From assembly GCA_963969595.1 (NCBI GenBank), contig OZ018409.1, positions 6,214,520 to 6,278,519 on the forward strand: DNA of 64,000 bases, read 5' to 3'. Within the stretch, counting starts at the first letter, position 1; each line of letters begins with the position of its first letter. Positions 24,026 to 36,869 of this stretch are shown piece after piece. A program made the translations under genes and the position numbers. Below the pieces are notes generated by a model, which saw nothing but the letters and a program-made list of their open reading frames with translations, had not been told where the DNA came from and did not search any database. Origin of the DNA: Neckera pumila (Eukaryota > Streptophyta > Bryopsida > Hypnales > Neckeraceae).

Positions 24026-24342
24026 TATACATTTTAGGAACTGGATGCCTTGTATTCAATTCAACTCTATATGACTTTCTACTTTTCATAACGTCACAAC
24101 TACCCGACCAAAAGTAATTTAAAAAATAAAAAAACATCTTAAAAAAAAAACAATATCAAAATATGGAATACATTTTGTAAATACACAAGTTTTTATTTAT
24201 TTATTTAAATAAGAAAAATAAATGTGTATTTTAACTACCAAAAGTTCTACAACCTTTTTTCATTCCCAAAAATCACTCAAAACTACCATTTCCAGTGCAA
24301 AAAGGAAATAAAATTAAAGTTTTTTTTTGGGGGGGGGCATAT

Positions 24343-24572
24343 TTAACCCTTAAACGTCGAGCCGGCCGTTTTGTGTCCGATGAATGACAAGAGAATCTCT
24401 TTTGGAGGACAGAAGTGCACTTTCATCCTCGGAATTTTGTATGTGGAAAAGAGAGATCATGAACAATAATTTGACTTCCAATGAATACTTTTATTGTTTT
24501 TTAAGCCAATAATTCACACGGTAATAGAAAGGGATGATTTCCAGGATCATCCCCTCGTCCTTTAAGGGTTAA
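24343..24572. mobile_element. short TTAA-bounded element
   Basis: The element is 230 bp including both TTAA. The left end is TTAACCCTTAAACGTCGAGC and the right end is CTCGTCCTTTAAGGGTTAA. It has the same CCC...GGG plus TTAA design as F1, F2 and F3 with a different interior. A T/G run with 9 G lies just before it (24330-24338). Confidence 0.65.
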
Positions 24573-26944
24573 CGGTTGGATCTTGCACTAGGCTAATATA
24601 GGAATGAATGCGTGGAAAAAATTTCAAAAGCTTTGACCACACAAATTGCAAGATATTTGCTTTAAAAGTGAAACAAGCAAATTTTATTGCACCTAGTTTA
24701 ATGAGATTATAAGACTTCAAATCTTCTTAGCTTAAAATTTTTCATTATTGGTATTGAAGTTTATAAGAATTATGTTAAAGATTTGAGTTGAAACTCTACG
24801 AGAACAAATTCAAGAAATACCAATTTGATTTTCATTCTTCAAAAAATTATTATGTAGAAGCAGGTGCTAGATTGAAAGAATTACTATATTGGTAATAGCT
24901 TTGTGATGGAATTGAAATACACTAATCCCAATGGTGAGATTGTTTAAGTAAGCATACTAAAGCTTGAAGAATTTATTTGATTTTTAAAAAATTTTACAAT
25001 TGATTGTTCATGCACAAATCTAATATGTTATTTCTCAATAAGATGCTATGATTGCCCTCAAAACAAGAACTCCATAACTTGTGTGGGATTGCCACTAGGC
25101 AAACATTTTTCATGTAGGAAGCATGTAAGGGTAGTTTTTTTCTTGGTCAAGCACTTTTAATTTCTACAATCCAATCTTGCAACCAGGCCCCAACCTACCA
25201 ATAAACAATCACCACATTCCATGAACACAATGATCAATTTCTTTATAACATCAATTTCGTTGAAGTGGCACAATTCTAGCTTCAAAACTTGTGACATATA
25301 TGTATATAAAGGTCTAAAATCTAGGACACCTATGGATTTATGCTTCAAAACTAGTGTTATGAAAGGTGCAAAGTATTGGAATACTATCAATGTAACCCCG
25401 GAATGCTAAAAGAGCCCAAATGTGTCTTTTCATTGAATATGGAAATTTGGTTCATTGTTTAGCATTCTTCTCTATAATATACATATGTGGAGAAATTTCC
25501 AAATTTTTTGAACTAGTTTTGAATTGAATATGATTTTTTTTTCACTTTTTTCTTCAAAAAATCTTGGTAAGTTGAAATCACCACCAAAAATAATTATGAC
25601 TTGTAGAAACATGTGATCTCATCTCCAAAAATTAAAATAAAATAATTCTCCCTCAAGCTTAATTGCAAAATAGTGGGAAAAACATTGAAATAGAGAAAAT
25701 GGAAATTGGCTCCGTCCTTTTAGAATTAACAAAAATGATGTTTCATGCAATATTAGAAGAATCTTGATGTTACCAAGATGACACCCGTCTTCGTTCTTCA
25801 AACCCAACATAGTGCTCCTTCCATTCTAAAATGATCTTTATGAACTTAAATCTTTACCTGGGCTTGAATCTTTGCCGACTTCATTCATTTCCAATTGCTA
25901 CTAGTCCCCTTCCTCTCACATCACAATGTACAACTAGAAGATTATTTTGGAACCAAAAAATTAAAGGAAACTAGAAGAACATTTTGGGATGGAGAGAGTA
26001 TAACATTGTTAGCATGTTTAGATCTAGCTCCTTACAATCATGAAGAAAGAAGGACATCCCTTTCCGGAGATACCTTGTGCGGATGATTCTTGCGTTGCAT
26101 TGGTCCTTTTTTGATTAAATATTATATCTGACATATTTAGTGCAATGTATGCTCTAAATGTCAGGAAAGAAAATGGTATCCCTAACAAAGGGGTTAATAT
26201 GTTATGAGTTGGATGGCTGCAATTTTTTTAGGATAAAAGGCATGAAATTCTCAATTAATATCATAAATGGGTTTTGACATATTATATTTGAAGTGTAGAC
26301 AAAGATCTAAAGGTACATATTGTCATCTTTTAATTCAAAAAATCTTGATCCAAAAGTAAAAATTGTTTGTGTTTGGAGGGGTCAATATGCAGAGTATTTT
26401 AAGGTTTTAATCTAAAATGACAAAATCTATATTTTTTACTTCTCTCATATCTTATGGAAGTCAAAAGGTAATGGTTTTAAATTATAATGTTATAATTTTT
26501 CCTAGCCTATGAAATAGTGAAACGTAGACTAGTAGAAACATGGTCTACAAAGACCAAGAAATGACTCACAAGTGGACCCATGTGAAAACTAAGATCACTT
26601 GTAGATCTTCTCAAGAACAATATTTTTGGATCTTTGTACTGTATACCATATTTATTAGTGCCTTGAATTCTAAATTTGAAGTTATGAATAATGACTTGAG
26701 TTGTTGAAGTTCAAACTTTCATCTATTGCTTCTTATTAATATGAATTCTATATTAATTTTTTTTTATATGGATAACATTCATTTGACTATGACTGAATGA
26801 AGAGTGTTCTTGGAAGTCATAAAGGCTTGTCTATAATTTTGTTGATGCAAAATGTGCCAAGTGGGTTGTTACTTTCAAAGATCCATACCATATTTGTCAC
26901 TATTTCATTGGCTACAAAGAATATCATAACAATATAATCTAAAT
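24573..26944. other. AT-rich intergenic stretch, nothing recognised
   Basis: No gene, RNA gene or clear element terminus was found in these 2.4 kb. Words such as GGTGAGATT-TT and AATACACTAATCCCAATGG hint at an old, diverged F1-related fragment near 24590-25080. Confidence 0.4.
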
Positions 26945-27750
26945 TTAACCCCTATAGGACCAAGGCCATTTTTCTGCCCAAAAACATTCAAAATTGCCAT
27001 TTCTATAGCAAAGAGTAAAAAAACTAAAAATTGTTTTTTTTCACATCTAACCGTAGGATCTTACACCTTACTGGTCTAAAAATGTGTGGAAAAAATTTCA
27101 ATATTTTTCAACCGTGTAGATTGCAAGATATCTGCATTTAAACTGAAAAAAACAAATTTTTCAACACATTGTCGGACTAGATTTTTTGACTTTGAACATT
27201 TTTAACTTAAAATTTTTGCACCACAAAGTTTTGATCTTTAAATCTTTATAGAAGAAAATTGAGTTGAGAATTTAGCAAAAAAATAAAAAAATAAAAAAAT
27301 AAAAAAAACTTAATTTTCATTATTAATAAAAATTGTTAAGTAGAAGTAGGTACGATATAGAAGGAAAATCTAAAATATTGATATCTTTTACATGAAATTA
27401 AAATGCACTAATACCAATGGTGAGATTTTTCTAGCAAAAATATTTAACCTCGTAGAACTTTTTTTTTTGAAAAATTATAAAAATTGCATTTAGAAATGAA
27501 CCCTACAAGTTGTTCTTTTTAAAAAGATGCTCTAAATGCCCAAAAAGTAAGATTTTCTATAACTTTCTCATAACAAATCCAAATGGAATGAATAAAAGCT
27601 TTTCAAATAGACAAAAATATAATCTATAGGAAAAAAAATTCAAAAAAAGAAAATTAGTTTTTGCAAATTTTATTTTGTTGCCCCTCTCCCCCGTTTTGAA
27701 CTTATTTAGGCATTACTTTTGTTCCCGGGCACCAATTGAATTATTTCCAC
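26945..27750 (-). mobile_element. degenerate F1-like copy
   Basis: The left end is TTAA-CCCCTATAGGACCAAGGCC. It is followed by the reverse-orientation F1 body (ACCGTAGGATCTTACACC, GTAGATTGCAAGATATCTGC, ATGGAATGAATAAAAGC). The right end is lost. The 27750-27945 stretch before the next element holds nothing recognisable. Confidence 0.5.
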
Positions 27751-27945
27751 GAAGCTTATTAGTTATTCTATTTTCTAAAAAAGTTTCAAAAATCAAGACA
27801 AAAATTCAGCTAATAGGAAAACCTGCTCGGAATTCCAAATGTTTGTTGAACAGACAATGGTCCTTTAGGTTTAACAAAACTAAAATCATTATCTTTATCT
27901 TAGGATTTGAGATCAAACAAGTGATATAAATTTGATTTTTAAAAA

Positions 27946-28870
27946 TTAACCCCTAAAGGACCAAACAACGTTTTTTTGGGGAACATAGCAATTTTGGGCA
28001 GCTCACTACAAACGGAATTTTTATTTTTTCTTTACAACACAACAACATGTGTCCAAAGAGTAGCTTTAAGGTCCAACAATTTTCAAAACTTTTGACTACA
28101 TGGTTAAAATGTTATTGGATAATATGTCATTTTCAACAGTTAATAGGTAGCTCAAGAAAATTCTGAAAAATCACTATTTAAAAAAATAAAAAATTTAAAA
28201 AATTGTTTTTTTAAATTTATATATATGTGCAAGATTTTAATTATTCCATTTTGATTTATGAGATGAAAATTATGAGGAGTGTTCTACTTTGCGGGCAGTT
28301 ATGGAGTCTTCACTCTAAAATAAACTTTGGAAGTCTTTTATTTAACTCAATTTTTAATATTTTTTGAATAAAAAAAAATCGTTGGATGTGGATTATTTAT
28401 TACAACATTAAAAATTTTGGGATTGACATTTTTCAATTCCATAATCAAATGCTTACCATTTTAGTGTTTTGAATCATTTTCTATTTTTTTCTACTTACTA
28501 TTTTTTTTTCTATATGTTGTACAATTCAAAATGATTTGAATTTTTTCAAGCATGTATCCAACTTGCTTTGAAGAATGAATCCAAAGAGTAACCACCGTTT
28601 TGGACATTTTTTCATACAAATGTGACCTTGTGAAGTGTGGTTTTTTGCAGGGCCCCAAGAACGTTTTTTGTCAATTCAAACAATAATATTTGGCAATCTA
28701 CAAGGTGGAAAATTCTGAATTTTTTTCTACATCTTTTCAAACTAGTATACTACAAGATCCTATGGTTACATGTGTCTAAATTTTTTTTTTCTAGAATTTG
28801 GTTCTTGTATTAGAAATGGCAATTTTGGAGCATTTTTGGTGAAAAAATAGTCTCCGACCTGTAGGGTTAA
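27946..28870 (+). mobile_element. TTAA-bounded F1 element, mosaic
   Basis: The element is 925 bp with TTAA at 27946-27949 and 28867-28870. The right part follows the 7192 copy (CAAGATCCTATGGTTACATG). The left ~300 bp instead match the complement of the right end of the reverse copies (AACATAGCAATTTTGGGCAGC). This copy is therefore a recombinant, or F1 comes in two sub-types. Confidence 0.65.
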
Positions 28871-30352
28871 ATAGCATAACTTGGCTTTATACTTATTCCA
28901 AAATGATAATTCTTGTTTCATGAATCCTCATCTGAGAATACATCCCATCAGTAATGGTGGAGCACCAACATGGCATTTCTAGTCATTTTTGGAAGCTATA
29001 CAATGCAAATGTACAACCACCACGTGCACCTCTCTTCGTAGATTCCAATTCTATTTCCCTCTTCTAATGATTTGAACTGTATTATAGTAGAGCAAACCTT
29101 CCCCACTATTGCAAAATGTTTTTTTTCATTTTTTCATTTTTTTCATTTTCATTTTCATTTTATTTAAAAAAATGGTGTGAATTAAAAGAGAAAAAGAACC
29201 AAATCACTCCAGTTCACGTAGACGGTTCAACTTAGGAGGAAGATTGAGAGATAAATGCCACCTAGATTGGTGGAAAGTACTAGAGCAAAAAACTTCATTT
29301 TTGCATGCTACAAAATGTTTTGACATCCCACACTAATAAGATATTACTATAAAGATATAGCAAAGACCGTCGAAAGGTTGTTTGCTAAGATTTCCAAAAT
29401 ACTTGGTGCAAAAATGAAGTCTTTTGCTCAAGTAGCTTCCATAAGCTTGTTTGGCACTTGACACTTACTTAGTCTCCTACCTAGGCTGAACTGTCCGCAC
29501 AAATCAAACTGGTTGTACTTCCTTTCTTTTTAATTCAATTCATAATATTCTTTCAAATTTAAAAACAAATATCCACTTGAAAAATTTAATTATTTCAAAG
29601 TGATAAGATGTATTCCAAAAAAAAAATCAATACGGAGATCCAAAAATTTAGAACAAATCCAATCATCCAAAGATATAATCTTGCATACCAGTACATCATT
29701 TGGTGTATAGTGCCCTACCAAAAGTTCTTGCTCATATAATTTGGACCTTTCCGTTACTTGGCATAACATTGAATATAGATGACATTTTTTGTTTTACACA
29801 ATCAACATTTATACCTTATGCAATCCCAATGAAGCATACCAAATTTTAATTTAAAAAATCCAAAACTCCATTTTTGGTGAATTTTTTAATTTAATTTTTC
29901 ATGGTTATACAAGATAATTCATTGAAAAACATTGGTGATGAATTTTTTTAATTTCATTGCGGAAATAGGTAGGAAACATCTATACACACTCACTTTTTCT
30001 TCAATAAACATCTCCAAAAAAGTTTCACGGTTTTCTCTACAAAGATTTCAATGTTGGTGTGACACAGCTATCAATAGATAGCTCTTTATTGTAATTAGGT
30101 TTTTCTATTTGCCCCTCATACTATAATGAATTACATACATTTGAGCATAATGGTACAATTACTTTGTCAAAGTCTATATTCTACATTATGCCATAGAAAC
30201 GGAATGTTTCAAATTGCATATGCAAGAACTTTGGTAGGGCATTGTACAGTACAAGTTTAACACAGTTTTTGTCCTTTCATTGCCACCCAATGCTTTAAAC
30301 TTTTCTTTAACAGCAGCCCACTGCAACACACTGAAGTGACTCTTTAAAAATT
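28871..30352. other. AT-rich stretch beyond the NudC gene
   Basis: A (TTTTCA)-type microsatellite lies at about 29124-29160. No coding signal was seen. The region nearest 30674 should include the 3' untranslated region of the NudC gene. Confidence 0.4.
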
Positions 30353-30397
30353 TTACACCATTGATCTTTTGAGATCTTCTAAGATCAATGGTGCAAA
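30353..30397. repeat. 17-bp hairpin downstream of the NudC gene
   Basis: CACCATTGATCTT at the left is mirrored by AAGATCAATGGTG at the right, with arms of 17 bp (one mismatch) and an 11-base loop. It lies about 280 bp past the NudC stop codon, in or near the 3' untranslated region. Confidence 0.6.
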
Positions 30398-30673
30398 TCA
30401 TTTAGAATGTTGCTTCAGCGTGTTGCTGTGGGGCTGCTCTAATTCACTCATACTGAGCATGATTGCTACTTCTCAGCTTCTGCAAAATTATTATAAATGA
30501 AAATGAAAATTTCTCTCACTCTTCCGTAGACGGACCCAGAACTATTGCTCAGACAAGCCAGGATGTTAAAGTTCCAGTGAATTTACGATCTGTCATTGTT
30601 GTGATAAAGTTGATTTATATTCTCTTACAAGTGCCAGAACTTAAGAACGTTCACCTTGGAGGTTTCTCTGCCC

Positions 30674-33065
30674 TCAGCATATCTTCACCTTGCTGAAATC
30701 CATTTCGGGATGCTGCAATCAAGGACATCGCAGTCCTCAGAATTTCAGTGCATGGATAACACAATTTTGCATGCAATACTCGAGGTTCATGACTGTGGTT
30801 TATATCACAAATTCTCGTAGCCTAGAATTTTCAAGTGGTGAAAAGTTCGAGGCGACGACAACCGTAATGACAGTACAACTGGTCCAGCAGCTTTGCTTTA
30901 CAATCTCAAGACGTCATGTCACCTATGAAAATACGTGAACGACGAGCAGGTTTAGGCAACGGGATTGTACCTGCGTCATAAATTTCTTGAGGACTTCGCT
31001 CTTGCTGGACTCATCACTTGTGGGTAACCCCATTTGCTTCTGCTGTTGATCATACTGCAAGACCGACGCCATTGGTGAAGTGTTCAATCACTCAGCGTTC
31101 ACACTACTAAAGAGAACTGTTGGCAGAAATTTCTTACTGAAGACTATATCAGGCATCGTGGTCATGACCACATCTCTTTTCCAAGTTTCAGTACAAAACC
31201 ACTCATTTGCTTGCGACGTCATTGCTTGAACTCAAGAATAAACGTTAATCGAAGGCCTATCTTGGAAACGTTGACACATGAGCTCACCTCATCACATTTT
31301 GTCCAGGATAATGATTAAGGAAATTGAAAATTGATTACCTCATTCTCCAGGCAACTGAACATGGTAAACACCCAGTTGCTGAGGAGGCAATTGCAGCATT
31401 GGGAAATCGCGCAATTGACCCTAATGGCCATAACATCCTGAATATCCAATTCTCTCGCGATAGGACTGGCAATGAGCCTCATCAAGAAAATCATCCGGAC
31501 AGGAGGCAAGAAAACATAGCTTCAATCTAAAATGGTATTCTAATCTTCTCCCCTATGCTGGAATAAGAAAGTGTCGTTCGTACCATCATTTTCTCTACGG
31601 TTCCACGAGTTTCAGTATCCAGGTCATGCAAATTGCTGGTCTCAGGTTCCACCTTCTTAGTATTAATTACAGGCTCTCCTTTCACCACACTTTTCCACCA
31701 CTCCATTCTATTGCATTTGGTCAGAAAAATAGACAAGGTCCCATCGTCCTCTGCACACACAGAAACCAACTTCGGAAAGAACGCTCATTTGAGTCTCTCA
31801 CTCCTGCAGTCTCTTAGATAGGTCATAAAATTAAATGCATGAACCAACAATCAAAATCTTTGATATTGCGGAAAAGATTATATTCATCCATAGGATTCCA
31901 TAATAATTTCAAACTGTTACCTAAACTCCAGAAGCAGTCATCGGGCTTCACTGGATTGCAAAACTCGCCCTGCACGAGGAGACATTCACTATATCTTAGG
32001 AAAATAGGAGTTAAGTTACCGAAACTAAGACCTTGAGACTTGCTCTGCACAACTGCATAAGTGGATTACAAAGATTCAATTACGGACTGCTAATGTTCTC
32101 CATGACTTCAACTGACGAATAGAGAAAGTTCATGTAGAAGTGGACCACCCGCCTCCAGAATGGGTTTCTGGCCCTTAAGACCCGCTTTCAACGTCTTGCT
32201 CTTTATTTCACACGCCACTGCTTTTCCCCTCGTACCTTCAGGCATGTGCACATGCAACGCAATGTCTCCAAGAGTTTGTGTCCAAGAATATCTCTCGTGA
32301 TCAAATCCATTCCCAGGATTAGGTTCTGCACACTCAGAGAGAAAATAGAAACATCACGGCCTGCCCTCTTTTGTTCAAAACAAACAATCAAATAAAAGAA
32401 CCCATCAAGAACCACGAGCAAAAATATGGAATCGATGCATTCTACGTGTACCCTTACAATATGAGAGCCAATAAACAGCGAAAGGTTCACTTACTCAACC
32501 CTGTTTCCTCCTCTGGTTGTGCCCCATCACTATCAGCTTTCTTTGATGTCGGGCTGTCTTCTTTCTTTTTCCGCGGGGATTTCTCGCTGATGGGGTTTGC
32601 TGCAATGTTCGAATCCACGGTCTTGGGGGATGTCGGCGTCTTGCTTGAAATCTTGTTTTCCTCAACCTTCGCAATCTTCTCTGGTGCAACATCTTCCCCG
32701 TCATAAGCAGTCCTCCTCCTTTTTGCCGCCGTCACAATTTCAGTCACCCTAGATTCCACCCTATCCTCTTGCAAAAGATCGGTCTCCCGAAACAGAAAGT
32801 CGATAACTGTCGTCAGAAGCTCCAGAGGCTGCCGTTTATGCTCCTCAAGCAAGGTGCTCAAGACAGGGTCATGCTGAAAGAGTATGCATTCAGACTGGCG
32901 TGGCGAAGGAGCACGGGGTTGTTCCTGCGAGGGGATGGCTGCTGCAATCTCTGACTGCTCTTCTTGGTCAGGCTTGACTGATGCTGGGGGCTTGACTTGG
33001 AGTGGCGATGAAGTACGCGATGGTACCATTTCCTCTTCTTCCTCATACTCCGATATGACAGCCAT
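30674..33065 (-). CDS. NudC-domain protein, BOBBER/NUDC type
   Basis: Co-chaperone-like protein with a p23/CS fold. Its plant relative BOBBER1 acts in development and thermotolerance. Exons on the minus strand are 33065-32495, 32325-32153, 31969-31921, 31750-31584, 31054-30971 and 30712-30674, giving 360 residues in one open frame. The acidic start MAVISEYEEEEE leads to an N-terminal NudC segment (STLLEEHKRQPLELLTTVIDF, residues ~75-95). A charged linker with basic clusters (KRRR, PRKKK) follows. The CS domain begins near residue 203 (RYSWTQT) and includes VKPDDCFWSLE and MEWWKSVVKGEP. The conserved tail has VEKMMYDQQQKQMGLPTS and ends HPEMDFSKVKIC. Intron 2 needs a GC donor (GAG|GCGGGT). The linker is longer than in Arabidopsis BOBBER1, as I remember it. 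Confidence 0.93.
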
Positions 33066-33129
33066 TCGCTACACTTGTTATTGACAAGTATTCAACCTTC
33101 GAAAACCTAAAAACTTGCCACAACTGCCG

Positions 33130-34060
33130 ATATCAATTATAGTCACTGAAGTCCGGGTATCTTTTGCGAATGTTGACGAAACACCGTCAGAATCAAATCC
33201 ATAGCGAAGAGCTGCACATTATTTGCTCTTTCTATCTTTTCTGCCAAGTCCAGCAAAATCAAATCCGCGACGACTAATGATTCAACAAGTAGGAGACTAT
33301 CTTGGCAAGAACGAAAACATCCAAAGCAAGAAAACGTTGCCAATGTAATGGATAGTACAAACCAGTTTCGATGACTCAATCGATTCCAGGCTCTGCAGCA
33401 GTAAAATTATTCCATCATCTAGGCGCGTCCTCACTATAGCCCGACAGCAGCTGTTGCAGACTCCAAACAGATGTATGGAAACACCACACGTACAAGAAAT
33501 GGGGATATCTTTTGCAGAAACACTCAAAAATGAAGATTAAATACCGTTAAAATCAAATCCATCGCGCACACTCTCTTTATATGTTGTTTGCCGATTCTTA
33601 CAAAAATCAAAACACCGACTCATGAATCCAATAACCGAAGGATTTTTCTCTGGCACGACCGTAAACTACCAAAACAAGAAAATGTAGAGATCGAGATGTG
33701 GCCTGACCAAAGCCACAACTGCTATTGCAGATTCCAAATTCACCACACAGAGCAGGAATCACTGCACGTTACCAAAACTGCAGATATATTTTTCAGAAAT
33801 ACTCAAAAATGTTGATTAAACACCGTCAAAATCAAATCCATCGCAAAGAAGTAGCAGCTTATTTTCTCTTTATGCTTGTTGGCCGATTCTTACAAAAATA
33901 AAAACGGCGACGTCTTATGAATTCAATAACCGAGGTCACTATATATCTTTGGCACGGCCGCAAACTACCAAATTAAGAAAATGTTACGATCGAGATGCGG
34001 CCACACCAAAGCCACGGCTGCTACTCAAATTGATGTATGCCTTCAAAGCGAAGGGATTGC
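33130..34060. repeat. three diverged tandem units upstream of the NudC gene
   Basis: The word ACCGT-A-AATCAAATCCAT recurs at about 33181, 33543 and 33823. Each copy is followed by TTTGCTCT/CTCTTTAT, a CGATTCTTACAAAAAT-type block, CACGGCCGCAAACTACCAA-type sequence and TTTTGCAGAAA-ACTCAAAAATG. The spacing is about 360 and 280 bp. The array lies just 5' of the minus-strand NudC gene (start 33065), overlapping the place where its promoter should be. No frame is shared between the copies. Confidence 0.65.
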
Positions 34061-36264
34061 AACACTCACTAATCACCAAACTGAATATTATTAGACAATG
34101 CAGCGATGTCGTAATTAAGAAGCGTCAATTAGACCACCTGCAACGGCAATACTGCCATTTGAAACAGAACATGCGAAATGACTGAAACATTGCTACTTTG
34201 AAAGAGGTCGACTGAACTGCAGCCACCATCAAAACTCTGCCAATTTCAGCGAAACTGAAATCAAAACGGTTTAGCATCGCGAAAGAGCGCTTGACCACGA
34301 AAGGCTGTATTAGTTCGGGTACCCGCATGAATTTTAGTGTTCGCAACACTAATTACAAACTCTTACACTGAATGGCGACAATGTTGCTAATGTTACCAAC
34401 ACTAAATGACATAAAAACTAGGTTAGGATTGAGATAGTTCACCCGACACTAAATCCGTATCCAATATAAACAGTGATTGCCAACTAAATGAGAATAAGAG
34501 TAAGTTACATGATAAGATTCATAACACTAAATTTCATGAAATTAGTATAGTTAGTATACCTCTTTTCTTTCCCAATGTAGAGGTCCATTTCATACTTGTA
34601 AGGACGCTTGCAAGAGTGACCAATTTAACCACTAGAGGCCTTGGCTGCATTCAAAAAGTGGAGGCGTATTGGTCAAACTTCATTGTAATTTTTAAAATAG
34701 TTATATTTTGATTTGCATTAAATTTTAAAAATGAAGTCTAATGAAATATATTTCTTCTCCACTTCAAAACTTAATTGAAAACAAATCCATAAATTCAATG
34801 AATTATTGCCATCTTGGGGAAGGCACTTGGTTCTACTACTACAAACCACGTGCAAACAAGTGGTTTCTAATAAACTATAATTTCAACCTAAAATTTCGAG
34901 CATTGTTTGGTAATGACTATAGGTTTCTATTGCCAAAATTTCCAACTCAAATGAAATATGGAATGATTTCTAGAAGAGGTTGAAAATGAACCTAAAATGG
35001 CATATTTTTCAACTCAAATATTTATAGAGAACACATTTAGATGATCGTTGCATCAATATTCAACTCAAAATGAGCTTTCAATAGAGAGTTATTTTTAGGA
35101 ATTTTTTGTTCATTTTTAAAACAATTTTTTATGATATAATATAGGGGTGTGAAAGTTATTTTTCAGTTCTGCAGTGTATCTATTTACTTCAAAAATTTGT
35201 AACTAATTATCATTAGCAAATAAAAATATCAATAATTCAAAATACAAACTTTCAAATTAGGAAAATATATTCATATTTTTTTGGTTTTCATTTATTTAAA
35301 TTTTAGGATATAATATAGGGGGTACAAAGTTTTGGTCGCACGTAGTTTGGATTAGATACACTAAGCACACATCCTGTGATTGCCATTGAAAACTCAATGT
35401 GTTCAAATCCAAATAACACACTTTTTAAATATATTGTGAAAAATATTTTTTTCTAATATTTAATATTTATTTTTTGTCCTCAATCTTATGTAGCACACTA
35501 GGTGATCACGTGGGCCAAATAATCTAAATGCTTTCCTTGATAACCGGAATTTCTAAAAAAGTGTGAAATGCCGGAGGGCTTTTGACCATCCATTAATTTC
35601 TTAAATTAATTTTATTCATTTTTAAATTTATCTTTCTATAATTGCACATTTTTATGTAGTCAAATGGCCCTCCTAAAGGTCCAGATTTTCTCTAATGATA
35701 TTTATTCACAAGAAATGGTATACTTTAATTAATTTTAATTTTTATCAAAAAATCAAATATTAAAACTTCTAATTCTATGCCATCCGAGGCAAGTAGTAGT
35801 TCCCTAGTAGTGTACCCTCCAAGTGTGGTTGTTTTTCAAGGCAAATGGTAATTGCTAATGTTGAATAAGGCAGACAACAATTTCTAATGCCCTTAAGTAT
35901 GGTGAAGCTCATGTACTAGTTTTAAAAAAATGTAGAGAAGGTTGCTCATCTCTAGGGAATTGACTTCTAGAGACCTAGCCCAATTGAAACGACATGAGGA
36001 TTGCATGCCAAATTGGAATTATGATCTTGCTTCTCGCCCCCCTCTAGTTGCTCACCCTCTGATCTAGCGATGGAAATTGGCCCTAATGCTATCTAAACTA
36101 TTATCAACTACCATATTCATGCATCTTATAAATCAAAATAAATCCAAAACTAGTGCATGTGTAGTGATATTATTACTTTATTACTTATGAACTGAATTAA
36201 CAAGGGCACTCCACCAATTCTACTAGTTGATCATAGAAAACAAGCACTAGCCATGGTAGAATTT
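34061..36264. other. intergenic; partial F5 end near 35697
   Basis: No gene was recognised. At 35665-35697 the sequence CCCTCCTAAAGG...TTTTCTCTAATG is a right F5 terminus; a degenerate left end may lie near 35530-35580. The phrase GATATAATATAGGG occurs twice (about 35134 and 35309), a local duplication. Confidence 0.4.
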
Positions 36265-36869
36265 CTACAATGCTTTCAAAATGAGAGGCATTCCAAACTT
36301 GGATTTGTGCACCATATCAAAATCTGGGTGATGCCGGTAGTTCGGCAAAATTGCAAGTTGGAACCGCCTTAACACCATGGCTAACACAATCTTAGCTTCC
36401 ATGAAAGCCAAGTTGTTGCCAATGCAGTACTTTGGACCCAAGCCAAATGGCACTTGTGGATGTGAACAAGCACAAGAGACACCATTGTTGAACCTCTCAG
36501 GGTTGAATTCCGCAACTTCATCTCTCCAATAGTCCCTATCCTAGTAGATTGCCCCATTTGCCACTTTGATGATCGTGCCCTTTGGAGTGAATAGTCTCTT
36601 CAATAGGAGATTTTCTGTTGTTGTTTGCTTTGACATTGTTGGTACTGCTGAGAAGATTTGCAATGTTTTGTTTATGATCATTCCCTTGTACCTAGGGCAC
36701 ATCCAAATACATGAACCACTTAGACCAAAGATATTTGCAAAAATGAGAAAACCTATGTGGTCATTTTGAGATCTAAAATTAATGAGTTTGACTAGTTAAG
36801 AGATCTGTAACACTGAATACGTACAACACATTCAATCCAAGTAGAATGATTGGGATATTCTATTCTTGC

